Positions 12,444 through 24,611 of a stretch of 64,000 nucleotides of DNA are shown here, one piece after another; the stretch's first letter is position 1; every line of letters begins with the position of its first letter. The stretch comes from Epiperipatus broadwayi (lineage: Eukaryota > Onychophora > Udeonychophora > Euonychophora > Peripatidae), in assembly GCA_028023455.1 (NCBI GenBank), contig JAQFVV010001026.1, forward strand, positions 62,001 through 126,000. The letters run 5' to 3'. The translations under genes were made by a program, and so were the position numbers. The notes under the pieces are model-generated. The model made no database searches. It saw nothing but the letters and a program-made list of their open reading frames with translations, and was not told the DNA's origin.

Positions 12444-12515
12444 TGCGTTAACCAGGAAGCGAATCCGGGCCACCTGCTTGGAAGACAGCTATGCTAACCA
12501 CTAGACCAACAATGG
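12444..12515 (-). pseudogene. tRNA-Gly(UCC)-like retropseudogene or SINE head
   Basis: The minus strand reads as a tRNA: TTGGTCTAGTGGTTAGCATAGC for the D arm (A box), CTTCCAAG for the anticodon loop with UCC, and CCCGGATTCGCTTCCTGG for the T arm. It is degenerate: the acceptor arms no longer pair well, T54-like bases are shifted (GATTCGC instead of GTTCGA) and the T stem has a C/T mismatch. A perfect 14-bp direct repeat TTCAGATCTTATAT flanks it (12410-12423, 12523-12536), and an A-rich stretch follows the 3' end on the minus strand. Together these indicate reverse-transcribed insertion rather than a working gene. A true tRNA gene would not have such flanks. Confidence 0.75.
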
Positions 12516-12647
12516 TTGACAATTCAGATCTTATATTTTATCATTTTTTTGATGTAGTCTCCATTTGTTTACACATTTATACTTTTTTATTAAAATTTTT
12601 ACACACTATTATTTAAAAACAGTTTAAAAAAAAAAAAATTTACCCAC

Positions 12648-12756
12648 CTCTTTTTATCCAAATATTTTTTCGAAATTTGGTAGGCATGCTAGCCAGAAAT
12701 TCTTCATCACTATCTGTTTTTACTAAATGTAAATTATTACCTCTGCTGGCAGATAC
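12648..12756 (-). CDS. EIF1AD: EIF1AD coding exon 2
   Basis: Encodes 36 codons plus one base, including RGNNLHLV and [15 protein letters not shown], the most conserved stretch of the eIF1A-like OB fold in EIF1AD. The acceptor is a T-rich tract ending CAAG before GTATCTGCC. The donor is AGAG/GTGGGT, which splits the glycine codon of the family's KRGD motif in phase 1. Reading past the donor hits a stop within two codons, as expected for an intron. The next exon (family motif like FVVVDPIEEG) was searched for on the minus strand of 1-12640 and not found, so it probably lies left of this window. No frameshift or stop is present. Confidence 0.92.
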
Positions 12757-12899
12757 CTTGAAAAAAAATGTCACAAATTGATTATACTGGTTGACATTAT
12801 TATCCAATGAATTAAAATATATATAATCTTTATAAAAAAAAATTATTAATAATAAAATCTTTATTTTAAGCAAACATTCATCAAAATTATTTTACTATT

Positions 12900-14240
12900 T
12901 TCTCATAAAAGTATTTTCATTCTCTCTTTAGAAATGTCTAGCAAAAAAAAAAATCATACTATTTAGAAGATAAAAAATATTTATTAATATTATTTTTAAA
13001 AAATTGAATATATTTATTCGTTGGCAAAGTAGTCATATTGAATATTTAAAAAATTATGTTAAGCCACAAATTTTATCATAACTTAGTTTGTATTATTCAA
13101 AAATGACATAATATATATTGTTTGAAACATAAAATACCATAGAATGTAATTAAGCTGAAAAAAATGTAGTCATTGATATTCAAAGTGATTAAAAAAAAGT
13201 TAATATTTCTAATAATTATTTTCTTATTATTTCATAAATTCAAAATTATCAAGTATAAATTTTAAAACTATAATTTGTTAGTAGGTTAGTTGTATTCATC
13301 ATTAAATTTCTGATAAATTGGTATATAACAACATTTACCTAAGGTAATTCATCATTTGGAAACTTCATAGAATAAAGATATTAGTACCTTTCATTTTTCC
13401 TAGTAGCCCTTCAAAATGTTTTTCCATACAGGGATTTGCAATGAATATGACATCCGTAATAACATCCCTTATAACAAGTAGTTAATATTGATCAATAGTT
13501 AGTATAATTTGAATATTATAATGAAGAACTTCAATAGTTCGTAATTTATTAAAAATTACTACTAAAATAATTACTATATACAAAATAAAATAAAAAGTGA
13601 ATGAAATACTAAATTCATTATAGAGTTAAGCTTGGGGTACATAAGTTAGTAGTTTAGAATCAGTGCAAGGTAGCATTATTTATCCTATCTTTATAGGTTT
13701 TGAGGGCTCATATTGCTTCATGCTACTATGACCATAAATTTAGTAATAGCTTTATCAACTGCCGCCTCTCTTTGCATTTGATATGCAGCTTTGAAATTTA
13801 CACTGCAGTAGACTATAATCAGCCTTAAGTTTATATACTGTCAAAATCTTTATTTTTAGCATTTGCATATTTTTATTATTAAAATGCAGACAAGACATTA
13901 TAAAAAAAAAATCTAAATCGGGTCATAATATTTGTACAATATTTATCTTTGTCTCATATCAGAAGTCTAGATATCAGCTAATTCATATACTGGATATCTG
14001 GACTCAAGCCCACATCATACCAAAAAATGCAATAATTCACAATATAAATTTACACAATCACGAGCTATTTTTTTGATCAGCGTAATGTTAGTTTCAATAA
14101 TAATTTTTTCATATATTTTTTTATCAAATATAAATTCAAATAATAATTAAAAAATATATAAAATTAAATACTTACCTGCTCCCAATAACATTCATTCAAC
14201 TAAGCACATCAGTAAAATCTTGTATTTTTTCTGATGTAAA
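12900..14240. other. No gene recognised
   Basis: Start of EIF1AD intron 1 as seen from exon 2. AT-rich, homopolymer runs, no repeat family or RNA gene noticed. Confidence 0.5.
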
Positions 14241-14246
14241 TTTCAG

Positions 14247-14495
14247 GTCGATTCCAATTTCGTTAAAATGAAAAAACTGAAAGACAAAAAATTCAATTTA
14301 CACGATCACAAAAATTATAATAAAATGATTAATTTTTATCATAGAAAAATGAAACTTATTTTTTATGAAACTAGAAAGAAAGATGGAAACGAAAATGTAA
14401 AAAGCCCATGCATAGACTGCATAATTTCCGGTAATTTTAAACTGAAACCAGATGTTTATAATTTGAAAATACATGATCGCATTATGTGGTCGTAA
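14247..14495 (+). CDS. Possible terminal exon, 82 codons, unrecognised
   Basis: An ORF with ATG at 14268 ends TAA at 14493-14495 and is open upstream to a good splice acceptor (TGTAAATTTCAG ending 14246). From there the frame adds VDSNFVK before the methionine. The product is basic, with a CIDC pair near residue 58 (counting from the acceptor) and ends HDRIMWS. AATAAAG occurs about 250 bp downstream (14744-14750). It lies within EIF1AD intron 1 on the opposite strand. No family is recognised and AT-rich DNA yields such ORFs by chance; the acceptor is the only extra support. Confidence 0.25.
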   Translation, partial: VDSNFVKMKKLKDKKFNLHDHKNYNKMINFYHRKMKLIFYETRKKDGNENVKSPCIDCIISGNFKLKPDVYNLKIHDRIMWS

Positions 14496-14499
14496 TAAC

Positions 14500-17155
14500 G
14501 AAACTGTTTTAAAAGATTATTAGGAAAATAATTACATAAGCTGCATGAGAAAAAGCATTGGAGATGGGGTGGCAGGTATTCTATATCACAATATGAAGTC
14601 CATAAAAATATTTTTTTTAAAACAGAAAAGACAAGTAAAATAATTACTTTTAAAAGAAGAAAGCATTAACACACAAAACAATTAATGATAGTATTTACTA
14701 AAAAGTTAAATGGCTAAAATAATGCTGACATAAAACATGCACAATAATAAAGATATTTGCGAAGATAATCTTAAAAACCAACACTGCAAACAGAAATTAA
14801 ATCTAAACTACCCGAAACCCACCTTGCAATGAAAATTATTATCTATGTTGATAAGTAGATACAAGAAACAATGCTCTATTCTAGAAAATTCAATTGGAGA
14901 AACCGTTTTACAATGAGCTATGATTTTAAAGCAGTTAGTTATTCTAAACAGATATACATCTTTACCCCCGTTTAGCACGTGGCCTTTTTGTAAAAATTTA
15001 CAATAGTGATCAGCATCAATTTGTGCCCATTACTTTGATTTACAATTAATTATTCACTATAAAGACAGTAAAAAAAAATTTTTGGTGGCCATTTTGTAAC
15101 ACTGACAATATCATAGAATAGTTATTAAAGTCATCTTATCCAAAAGCAAAATACTATACTGTAGTGACTTTCCTGCTGAAATTGTATGGATATATTTTAT
15201 TCATAAAACACAATGTTATAGTGCTGTATTCAATATTTTGATTATAAGTTTAAAATATGATTAATGAATGTATAGTATTTTATTTAATTTTCATCCAGTG
15301 TTTTTACGAAACAATTAGTACTTCATTAATAACATATCCAAAGTAAAGATTTTCATTGTTAATGACTACAAAAGCAAAAAAATAAAAAAGTTCATTTAGT
15401 ATACGAATGTATATCAACATAGTAATGTAAAAAATAGCAAATTCATTCAGTATAAAATTAAAAATGTACAGTACTGTACATAAATTAGCTACAATATTCA
15501 GTCGATTAATTTTGAATTAGATTTTTTCTATCAAATCGTAAGTGCTACCATCACTGATTTAAAATATTTTCAGTAAAAAAAAAAAGGAGGGAGCTAAGAG
15601 GATAAAAGATTCAGATTTATACAGTTAATATCAAACATTACTAAATGCAAATTAAAAATAACACGCTGCTTTCTCAATTTTAAATCATCTCATAATTCTT
15701 TTCAGATATCCAAAGCAATGGAGACATTATGTGTAAAAAAATGCAGTGCTGAAGAGAAAATATAAATTTCAATGGCATAAAACTAAAAATAATTTTTGGT
15801 CATACAGTTAATATTAAATTATGTACGGTATAAATTTTAGCTAAAATTTCAGACAATTTTGGATTAAAATCTTTACAAATGCTAATTTCAATAAAATTGA
15901 AACTGCTATCCATATTTGAATTGCATTTTTTGGGAAAAAATGTGAGGATGATTTTATGCAATTAATAATAAATTGTGTATGATAAAGATTAATGCTATTA
16001 ATTTTTACTTAAATAGCCCATAAGACTGCCATCAAAATATATTGCTCTATTCGACAAATTGCTAAGTCATTGCAAAAACATGGCTACCAAACATCATAAA
16101 TAGTGACACGACATGCCTAAAAACCATGCTACAGCTATCGTATTTGTTTATTTACAGCAGCACAGTCCACATTGTAACAAAGTCTTAAATATTGATTACA
16201 ATATGCAAACTCAGAATGCATTAGATTTTTTTTCTTTTTTTTTTAATACTCTGAAAATTTTTTTAAAAAGTTGATGGTGATTAAGTTTTTATAATATATT
16301 CATATGTTTATTTGGCTCTTGTTACAAGTCTTTATAGTCAATCAAATGATTTGATATTAAACATCGTTTTTTTAAGTTTTAAAAATTTCATGCAAGTAAA
16401 TGTAATACAAATTTTACAAAAATTAAATTTCAGTATGGATTTTTTTTTCAACATAATGAAAAACAGTTCTGAAAAAAAATTAAAAAAAATTGTTAAATGC
16501 TAGTTTAGTTTCACTTTCTCAGTCTATTTTGCTCTACTTTTGGACAGTGGAAACACTTTTTTTTTTCTAGCAATATTAAACTTTTTTTTTTAGAGATTCT
16601 ATTTAGCCACTGTAACTACTAATAGATCCACAAAAAAAAATCAAGAAAATCTGTGCTTGAAAACCAAATTGGATAATGACGATTGGTGAATGGATTACAG
16701 GAAGTAACAACTTTAAACTGCATACGTTTTTTAAGCATAGATTTAAGTTGCATTATCATACATATATAAATACATATTTTCAGTGAATACCGTCATAATA
16801 CAGCACAATTTTCACAAGCATATAATGCACGTTAAGGGTTTTTTAATTTTTTTATATATATTGTACTCTATCAATTATTTTTTTAATATAATATTCCCAA
16901 CTTATAGTGTAATTTTTTTAGGTGGAGTAGCAGACCAAATTTTTTCCCATAGATAATCATTATAAATGCTTACTCTGCATACAATATTCTTATTTAATGA
17001 TGAGTTGGGCGGGATCAATTGCCCTTGCAATGCGGGGTAGAAGTGCATTACAAACAATTTAATATTATATTTCAATAGAAAAATATTCTTTAAATTTATA
17101 TTAGAATGAGTGTCTATTATTTGACAAAGAAACAATGTGTAATGCTAGTTGAAAT
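14500..17155. other. No gene recognised
   Basis: AT-rich intron sequence. The ORFs at 16312-16503 and 16902-17135 have no recognisable similarity and biased composition, consistent with chance. Confidence 0.5.
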
Positions 17156-17159
17156 CTAT

Positions 17160-17290
17160 ATAAAATATTTGAAACACCCCATAGGTATATTATTTCAGCC
17201 ACACTTCCTCTTTAAATACAGAATAGTCTGAATTTTTGCAATGGGGAGTTGCTGAAACAATATAGCTATGGGGTGGTTCAAATATATTAT
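17160..17290. mobile_element. Short hairpin MITE, about 130 bp
   Basis: ATATTTGAAACACCCCATAG (from 17165) with its continuation GTATATTATTTCAGC is inverted at the right end, read in reverse as TTTGAACCACCCCATAGCTA then TATTGTTTCAGC. Arms of ~38 bp surround a ~50-bp centre. No clear target duplication. Non-coding. Confidence 0.65.
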
Positions 17291-18047
17291 TTAACATATA
17301 AATATTAATCCAACATTCAAAAAGGTAGAGAGTTAAAGATTTCTACATTTAACTATTATGCCAAGTTAGAACAAAAGCATATATTTGTGGCATTATTATC
17401 ATGGTTAGGTGACATATTCCCCCAATCTATTTTGCTATCCTCATAATCTTTCTGAAAATCTCATTCAAAAAGTAAATTGAATAGAACCTTAAAATTGTTA
17501 AAGATAAAACGTATGGGGAAAAAAGTCAATCACTTGAAGTAATTAATAATTTTTAATGAAGTAGCCATGGGAATATTAATTACTAATCATAAACACTGTC
17601 ATAAAATATATGCAATACCAAGTCATTCATTATACTTTTTAACATTATTAACAATAAATTTGTCTCTTGGTTACTAATGATTGACCTTCTCTGCATAAGT
17701 CTATAACAACTCTACATAACCAAAAAAAAAAAAAAAAAAGGATAAATATTTGCAATTATGAATACTTTAGCATTTCTCCCATATAGATCAGGTTTTTTTC
17801 ATGTAGTCAAGATTTTGTTATTTATGAAGTCATATAATTAATATAAGATGCATACCATTATTCCAGAAATCTTGGTTCTAGATCCTTCTCACATTCAGAA
17901 AATTTATGGAAATGAAGATCATTCAACTGTATATCCATAATTATAATGATAAAGTAGTGAAATGCATAAAAATTAATTGGATGTTTTAGCATTATTTAAA
18001 TATAATTTCACTTTTTTCACAAACCTTACCATAAATATATTTATATA

Positions 18048-19068
18048 CTGTGTTTCCATGAAAATAAGATCTAACTAGAAAATAAGACAGCATGATTTAT
18101 CAGGATGCTTATAAGTCCTACCCCAAATATAAACCCAGTTAATATCGTCAACCAGATAGACGGGAGTATTGAATTATAAAATAATGAATATATAAATAAA
18201 CAATATTATTAACATTAATGCTTTAAATAAATGGTAATATAAATTATATGATTCTTTTGTACTTTCTCATCGACAATTTTGACAAACGTAATTCTATATA
18301 TAGAGAGAAACAATTTATTTACCACAAATCAGTCTATCAAACAATTATAATTTCATTTATATATTTTTAGGTACTTATTTCATTTATATTTAATGCTTAG
18401 ACTTAAAATACTCAATTTAGTTTTAAAATTTCAATATGGTAGCTTTTAAATATTCAAGATAAAAGAAAAATTAGTTTGATTTCTTAAAACATTTTTTTTC
18501 CTCCTAAAAGATTTTATTAATCAAAGTTTAGTTTAAGTTAAATCATCAAATCTTTCTCTAAAGAAAATTTTTTACCAAGCAGGGCTATTACAAATAATTT
18601 AAAAAGTGTTTACAAGAGGCACACTTGATAATGGATGGATGTAGTTGTATCATATATGAATCATCGTAATTCAGTACTCTGTCTGTTATGATGGATGTGT
18701 GAAATACAGTAACATTTTCTGAATTTTTGTGCTTGCAATTTTTTGTTGCTTTTGTGTGTACAAACCATTCTTAACTGTAATTATTTTTATTACCAGTCCT
18801 ATCTAGAAAGTTTACAATTAACATTTGATTTAATGGTAAATTTAACCAGAATAATATCCTAGCCACCAGATGAATGCAAAAAGAGTTATTCGACAAAGAA
18901 ATTGTGGGGGGTTCCTGGAATAAGAATTTTACAGCTTTCTGTAATGAGAAGAAGTGCTTGAATATATGTACTTTTCTATAAGTGAATAAATATAGATTTT
19001 TGTACATGAAAAAATAAGACATCCCCTAAAAATTAATATAAAACCCAGTCTTATTTTCGAGGAAACTG
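18048..19068. mobile_element. Mariner-like non-autonomous DNA element, about 1.02 kb, TA target
   Basis: Left end TA-CTGTGTTTCCATGAAAATAAG and right end, read in reverse, TA-CAGTTTCCTCGAAAATAAGAC: terminal inverted repeats next to TA dinucleotides (18046-18047, 19069-19070). The GTTTCC..GAAAATAAGA ends resemble a widespread Tc1/mariner-type MITE end. No transposase ORF was found. The element interrupts an older tandem duplication (left piece ending 18047, right piece from 19069; intact copy at about 19750-20025). Confidence 0.75.
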
Positions 19069-19307
19069 TATCTGCAATGAAGATGGTAATTTACAAAATT
19101 AATAAACACATACATAATGTATTTTATATTCTACTTTGGTAGAAACTTAATTCCATTTTTTATATGAGATTCACCAACTAAATTAAATATGTATATAACA
19201 AAACCAATTATATAATTATTACATCTGGAGTTATAGTATTATGAACATTTAACCAAAATATAAGATTTTATAAATAATGGCCAAATTAAAACAGTCTAAA
19301 CTTTCTA

Positions 19308-19573
19308 TACAGTAGTGCCACTCAGTGCAACCAGAGTAATCAATGGATGCAAGAATGTTTATGCATAAAATCCCTATCTAGTTCTTACTCATTCACTATC
19401 TCCAGACTAGATTCTAGTTTGTAATGAAACTAGTTTCACTGATGAAAGCCACAAACTAGAAACTAGTCTGGGGATATTGGATGAGTAGGCACTAAATAGG
19501 GATTTTATGCACAAACCTTCTTGCATCCATTGATTACTTTGGCTTGCACTGAGTTGCATTACTGTATGGAGAG
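19308..19573. mobile_element. Foldback element, about 120-bp arms
   Basis: Left arm 19308-19422 and right arm 19451-19573 are near-perfect inverted copies (TACAGTARTGC, GTAATCAATGGATGCAAGAA, GCATAAAATCCCTAT, GACTAGATTCTAGTTTGT / ACAAACTAGAAACTAGTC) around a ~28-bp loop. A single-arm relative is at 3130-3285. Such hairpins arise from foldback transposons or paired SINE insertions. No coding content. Confidence 0.75.
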
Positions 19574-20025
19574 TTTTACCTATTTTAACAGCTTGAACAA
19601 ACATAAGAAATGATGATCATGTGATGTTTAATAACCAAATTCTGAACTTCTTAATTGTTTTATCTTAAAATCTGAAAAATGAAACAAACAGTTATTAAAT
19701 GTGAGGCTCTTTATAATTAATAAATACACAATTACATTCTGGATAAGAAAAAATTATAATCAATTTCATTTTTGTTTACAAACCTTACCATATATATATA
19801 TGTAATAAATGTGGTTATTTCTTTTTTAAACTTTATAAATTTACACAATTAATAAGCAAATACACAAATATATTCCTTTTCTACTCTGGTAAGAACTTAT
19901 TTCCATTTTTTATATGTTATTCACCATTTAATTACAAAAACAATCATATAATTAATACATCTACAGTTATATGCTATAATATTATGAAGAACTTTTTTAA
20001 CTAAAATATAAGATGGTATATATAT

Positions 20026-20750
20026 ATAGTAATGGGCTGGGGAGAGCATCTTACTATAGTCGGACTTTGGGTCTTCGGATAGAATGCAAGTGATTACGCG
20101 ATGAAATACATAACCTATGATTATACCTACTTCCAATAGACTAGCTCTACCTATTTTTTATTAACCTAGATACAATTTGGGTCAGTTCATCCAATTCTCA
20201 CCCCTTTCTAGCCATGTTATACCACAGTATTCGAACTCAGAGAATAATTGCCTGAGCTCTCTTATCAGGGAAGGAGATCACACTAATAGTAGTTATCGCA
20301 CCTCTATATAGGTGATAATTAATTACCAAAAATCAATTAAGCATAAGATATATAAAAAATATGTATGGGCAGTATAAGTATATATGTATTAAAAGTTATA
20401 ATAAATGACTTAAATATGTATATGTATTTCCTCTATCATAGTAATAATATTAATAGGTGTAAAACTAAATAAGATAATAATGTTTATAACGGGTATGTGA
20501 ATAATGAAGAACTATAAAGCTGATGGTAGATATTAAAATAATGATGAGTTAGAGACCAGATTAAAATAACGAATTATATAAACATTTATTGATTAACAAA
20601 TAAAAAATAGTATGAAAACAATTAAATCTGATACATGTACATTTATTTTGTCAAGAATGAATTTCTACCACATCGATATCTATAATGATATTAAATAAAA
20701 AATAAAACCCTTGCCCTAAACCCAATGGTAGAAGTTCATGTACTTGACTA
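20026..20750 (-). mobile_element. Diverged LTR fragment related to 26473-28536 and 32415-34611
   Basis: Starts AGTAATGGGC, like the left LTR ends (TGTAATGATC, CGTAATGGTT). It shares CATCTTACTATAGTC, a GCAAGTGATTACGCGATGAA block, CTTCCAATAGACTAGCT, GTCAGTTCATCCAATTCTCACCCCTTTCTAGCCATGTTAT (in parts) and TCAGGGA in the same order as the two LTRs. It looks like a solo or broken LTR of a related element. The right limit is uncertain because similarity fades after about 20750. Confidence 0.6.
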
Positions 20751-23700
20751 ATTATTTACAACAACAAATATGTAAAATTATAATATGTATATGTGATTTC
20801 GATTTTAGCTGGCTAATTTAAAATATGTATACAAACATAACAACAACAACAACAAAAAAATCTTTGTTGTCCAGATAAATCAATGGTTATAAATCATTGA
20901 TTTATAAAAGCAATACAAAAGTAAGCTTAATTAATAATAAATAAAAAAAATCTATCATTTTGTTTTGCTTATTATGAGATAATATTAAAATGTCTTACCT
21001 CTTAATTTCCTATATGTTGTCAAAAGTCAGTCAGATGGAAAGGTCAAAACTATTAATTTTTTTAATTCTTTATACAACTAAAGATGATAAAATATATATA
21101 TATTTAAATCGAATTCCCCCCCCCCCTTATTACTCTCATACAGAGTAACTCCAAAATTATACACATTAGCTTCCATTTGTAGAAACGAAAATAATACATA
21201 AAATTTACAATAGACAAAATAATAAAACAAAAATCACAATTCTTATCCTATTATGTTAATTAAAGTTTGATGAGTCTGCTGGAAATTGTTCATTTGCTAA
21301 ATAAATTCCTAGGAATGGAAATGAAGTTCTATTCCCATGACGAATAGCAATTTCTTGTCTGAGTCAAGAAATAATAGTATTCTCCAATTATCCTGTCTTG
21401 GATTTGGTTAGGCATTTTATTTACAGCAAAGATGGTTTTTAAGTTTCTCCCAAATGGGCAGGTAAAATCTTTAAACTTTCATGGCTTTATTGATGACATA
21501 TTATTACCCCATGGTACAAACTTTTCAGCAAGCAATCATAATATAAAAATAATATATATTTATTGATTCATTTGCTTCTCAAGATTTCAATGACGATATT
21601 ATCATATATCAAAACAATTAATTATTAAATATTACTGCAACGCATAAATTTAGCTAAAATTTGTCTAATCAGCAAATAATTTAAATCTTCTACTTTCAAA
21701 TTATTTCTTTCCCTTCAAACGATTGCTTTAAAATTTCAGCTTTTGATCATTTTGATTAATATTTTAAAAAATATTTATATATTTAAATTCGAACATTCAC
21801 ATCCATTTTGTATTCGAATTTATTTTTAAGCAGAAAAAAAAATGTTCGATCTTCGAATGCAGAAGACAATTGTAACAATTAATACTGCGTTGTAGGTCGC
21901 GTGAAGTTTTTTTTTAAGCATTTTAACCTTGACATTTCCTATTGTTTAACAAATATAATATAAATAAAGGGGATTATAAATAAAAAATAATAATTTATAA
22001 ATATTTTAAATTTCATTTCCACAAATGGTTGCTATGTGTTTAGATTTTAATTCAGTCATTGTTTTTATTTATTTATCTTTTTTTAAGTTTATGTGTAAGT
22101 TTTTTTTTTTATTATAGTCATCCCCAATTATTAACATATAATACGTTTTATTCCAGTGTTAATATACCTATCTGTTTCTCCCTAGTAATTTAACGGCTTT
22201 TATTACTTCTTTAGAAATAAAAAGATGTTTATACACATGTATATGTTGGAAAGAAAAAAAAATGTTAATATGACAATTTGCTTGGCAATTTATTGGTTAA
22301 GCAAATATGTTATGAGGTTCCAATTGGTAGAGTGTCTTAAATAACTGGATGGTGTGGTAAGTTGTAGCTCATCAGTACAATATATAGTAGCACAGTTCAC
22401 AGATTAATGGTATAACTGATGTTGGGGATTCTCTTATAAATTTTTTATTGTGGATAATTTACAATTCATAATTTGACTAGAATATATGACATTCTATATG
22501 TTAGTTAAAAGAATGCATTAATATAGGGGTGCTTAAAGGCTAACTTTTCATAATATTAGTAAAACAATTTCTTTTTTTTAAAAAAAAACCACATTCACAA
22601 AATGATTTCAAACTAAAACATAATATAATGAAAAAAAAAACCAGCTATAAAAATAAAAAGAAATAATTTATTTTTAAGTTGGCACAGTAAATGAAAAAGT
22701 AAAACTACATTGTTCCTTAAATTGACTGGACCCTTAATAGTTGATATATATATATATCACTAGATAATTCTGCGATAAGTTAACATGTATACCCCTTATG
22801 TATATATCATATTTAGAATATGTACATAATATATGTCTATATAAGTGATTAAAAATATAAAATTTTGTTTTAAGTGAAAAGTATTTAACATTTTTACTTT
22901 AATTGGAAATTTTTTTTTTTTTAAAACAAAAAGCTTACCAAAACTATATGTATATATTGTAACCTTCATGTCTAAAATTACAGGCATTGATTTAATACAA
23001 ATGACATTTTATGAAGATTTTTAGTTTATATCATACATTTTATGGAGTAGAGAATCCTTCACAATGCTTTCCCTGATGTTTCCAGTAGTGTAGCTGAATA
23101 TAGAGCTATAGTCAAACAATATGCCTTAAAATTTAAACTTGATTCTGCTTATCTATTCATCATTATTAAATGCTGAAGAAATATTTAACATTCACTTGCT
23201 GAAGAAAGAAAAAACCTAGTCATTTAAAGTTATTATTCCATGGAAATGTATTTCTATAACTAACATGTGAATTTACTTATTTTAAATGCTCATTAGAAAA
23301 CTGCAATGGAAACTCTTATAAAAAAACTGTTTCAGAAGAAACCAAAAAAATTTAAAACCTTATACTTCCAGAAAACATTAAAATTTAATGATTAATGGTC
23401 CTGTTCCCACATTTATGGATCAAAATGTACATGTGAGCTCACAACAACGTTAAAGTAATTCAACTGAATTTTCTATTTATATCTTCAAAGAGATTGCAAG
23501 TTACAAAGATTTTTTCCCTCTCATGTGTGATCATCATTTAAAGTTTCTTAACCGTAAATATGTAAATAATTTTTTTTATTATCATGTAATATTATTCTTT
23601 TATTAAAGTTATTGTTTGTTTTTAATAATTTTGTGTTTGTCATTTCTCATCCAAACCAAGCTGATTATTTATTTGTTAATCTAATAACTTATTAGGTGGA

Positions 23701-23977
23701 GAGGGAGTAACAATCAGGAACATAATTGGATCTGCATGGTACCTTGTTTTTATATAGGTTCAATTTGATTGTTACTTGTCAATTAAAAACAAATTGTATT
23801 CAGTTACTCCACCATTAAACGGTCGCCCATCAGCTGTTTTTAAATTTCTTAGACGAAAATTTAATTGCCAAATATCCTTTATTATTATTTAACTGTTAAC
23901 TAAACTCATTAGCATTTGTTTAAATAGGGTGTTTACCATTAAAATATATAAACTATATATATATACGCACTATAAAA
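20751..23977. other. No gene recognised
   Basis: AT-rich intron sequence with poly-A/T runs, a TATATATA run at 22746-22757 and a C-run at 21115-21126. A partly open minus-strand reading near 21270-21520 (for example NKMPNQIQDRIIGEYYYFLT) resembles no family I know and contains stops. The ORF at 22796-22987 looks like chance. Confidence 0.5.
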
Positions 23978-24094
23978 TTTCTTAGATAGGAAGAGTGGAG
24001 GAAATTTTCACTTTCTTATTACTTAAAGTGTAATAAATAAAATCAATAACAGGAATTATTTAACAAATTCTTCCCACTTTTTTTATCTAAGAAA
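23978..24094. mobile_element. Short hairpin MITE, 117 bp
   Basis: TTTCTTAGATAGGAAGAGTGG at the left end is inverted at the right as CCCACTTTTTTTATCTAAGAAA. Arms of about 22 bp extend with mismatches (GGAAATTT / AATTCTTC). No target duplication noticed. Confidence 0.55.
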
Positions 24095-24593
24095 CTAATT
24101 AGCTATTTAAAAAATTAATGTTTCCTATAGCTTTCATACACATTTTAAATAAATATATAAAATTTCAACAAGTTATATTGAACTTAAGTCTGTTAAATAT
24201 CAATTTTAAAAAATATTAAAAGAAAAAAAATATAATAGCCCTCTTGAGAGTTTATTTAAAACAAATGAAAGTTGTAAGAAGAATTTATAACTGATATATG
24301 TAAAATTATTCAATATTTTTAATATTTTTCTGCCCTCTGTTTTATATCTAAGTAACTAGGTTATATACTGAAAAGCTACAGTGTCTTATATGGATTATCC
24401 TTGTATTAGTTATATTGGATTTCAAACAAGTCTATTGAATTTATATACATAAAATTTAATTTGAATAAGATCAAAAGTTAACAGCTTTTCCAAAATCAAA
24501 GCATTTAATAAAAATAAATAAGATTAGTCGCTCAAGAGACATGTGAAATTCAAACACCTAAGTGGCAGACTGAACATTAAAATGACAAAACTG

Positions 24594-24611
24594 ACACACA
24601 CACACACACAC
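24594..24611 (+). repeat. (CA)n microsatellite
   Basis: Nine uninterrupted CA units followed by CCCTTT. The sequence just after it contains a small imperfect direct repeat, GATTCTTTAGATGTAAATTTT / GAATCTTTAGATGTAAATTT (in pieces), about 45 bp apart. Confidence 0.9.

Larger units (their letters stand above)
17985..20025 (+). repeat. Tandem duplication, one copy split by the mariner-like element
   Basis: Copy 1 is 17985-18047 plus 19069-19290; copy 2 is about 19750-20025. Both contain ACAAACCTTACCATA, ATTAATAARCAMATACA, TTTCCATTTTTTATATG and AYTATGAA..TTTAAC.AAAATATAAGAT in the same order. The foldback at 19308-19573 lies between them. This sets an order of events: duplication first, mariner-like insertion afterwards. 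Confidence 0.6.

Noticed and set aside
19437-19470. CTGATGA followed 13 bases later by GAAAC, hammerhead-like
   Set aside because: The bases between cannot form stem II, and the match falls at the loop of a foldback element where ACTAGTTTC and GAAACTAGT are simply inverted copies.
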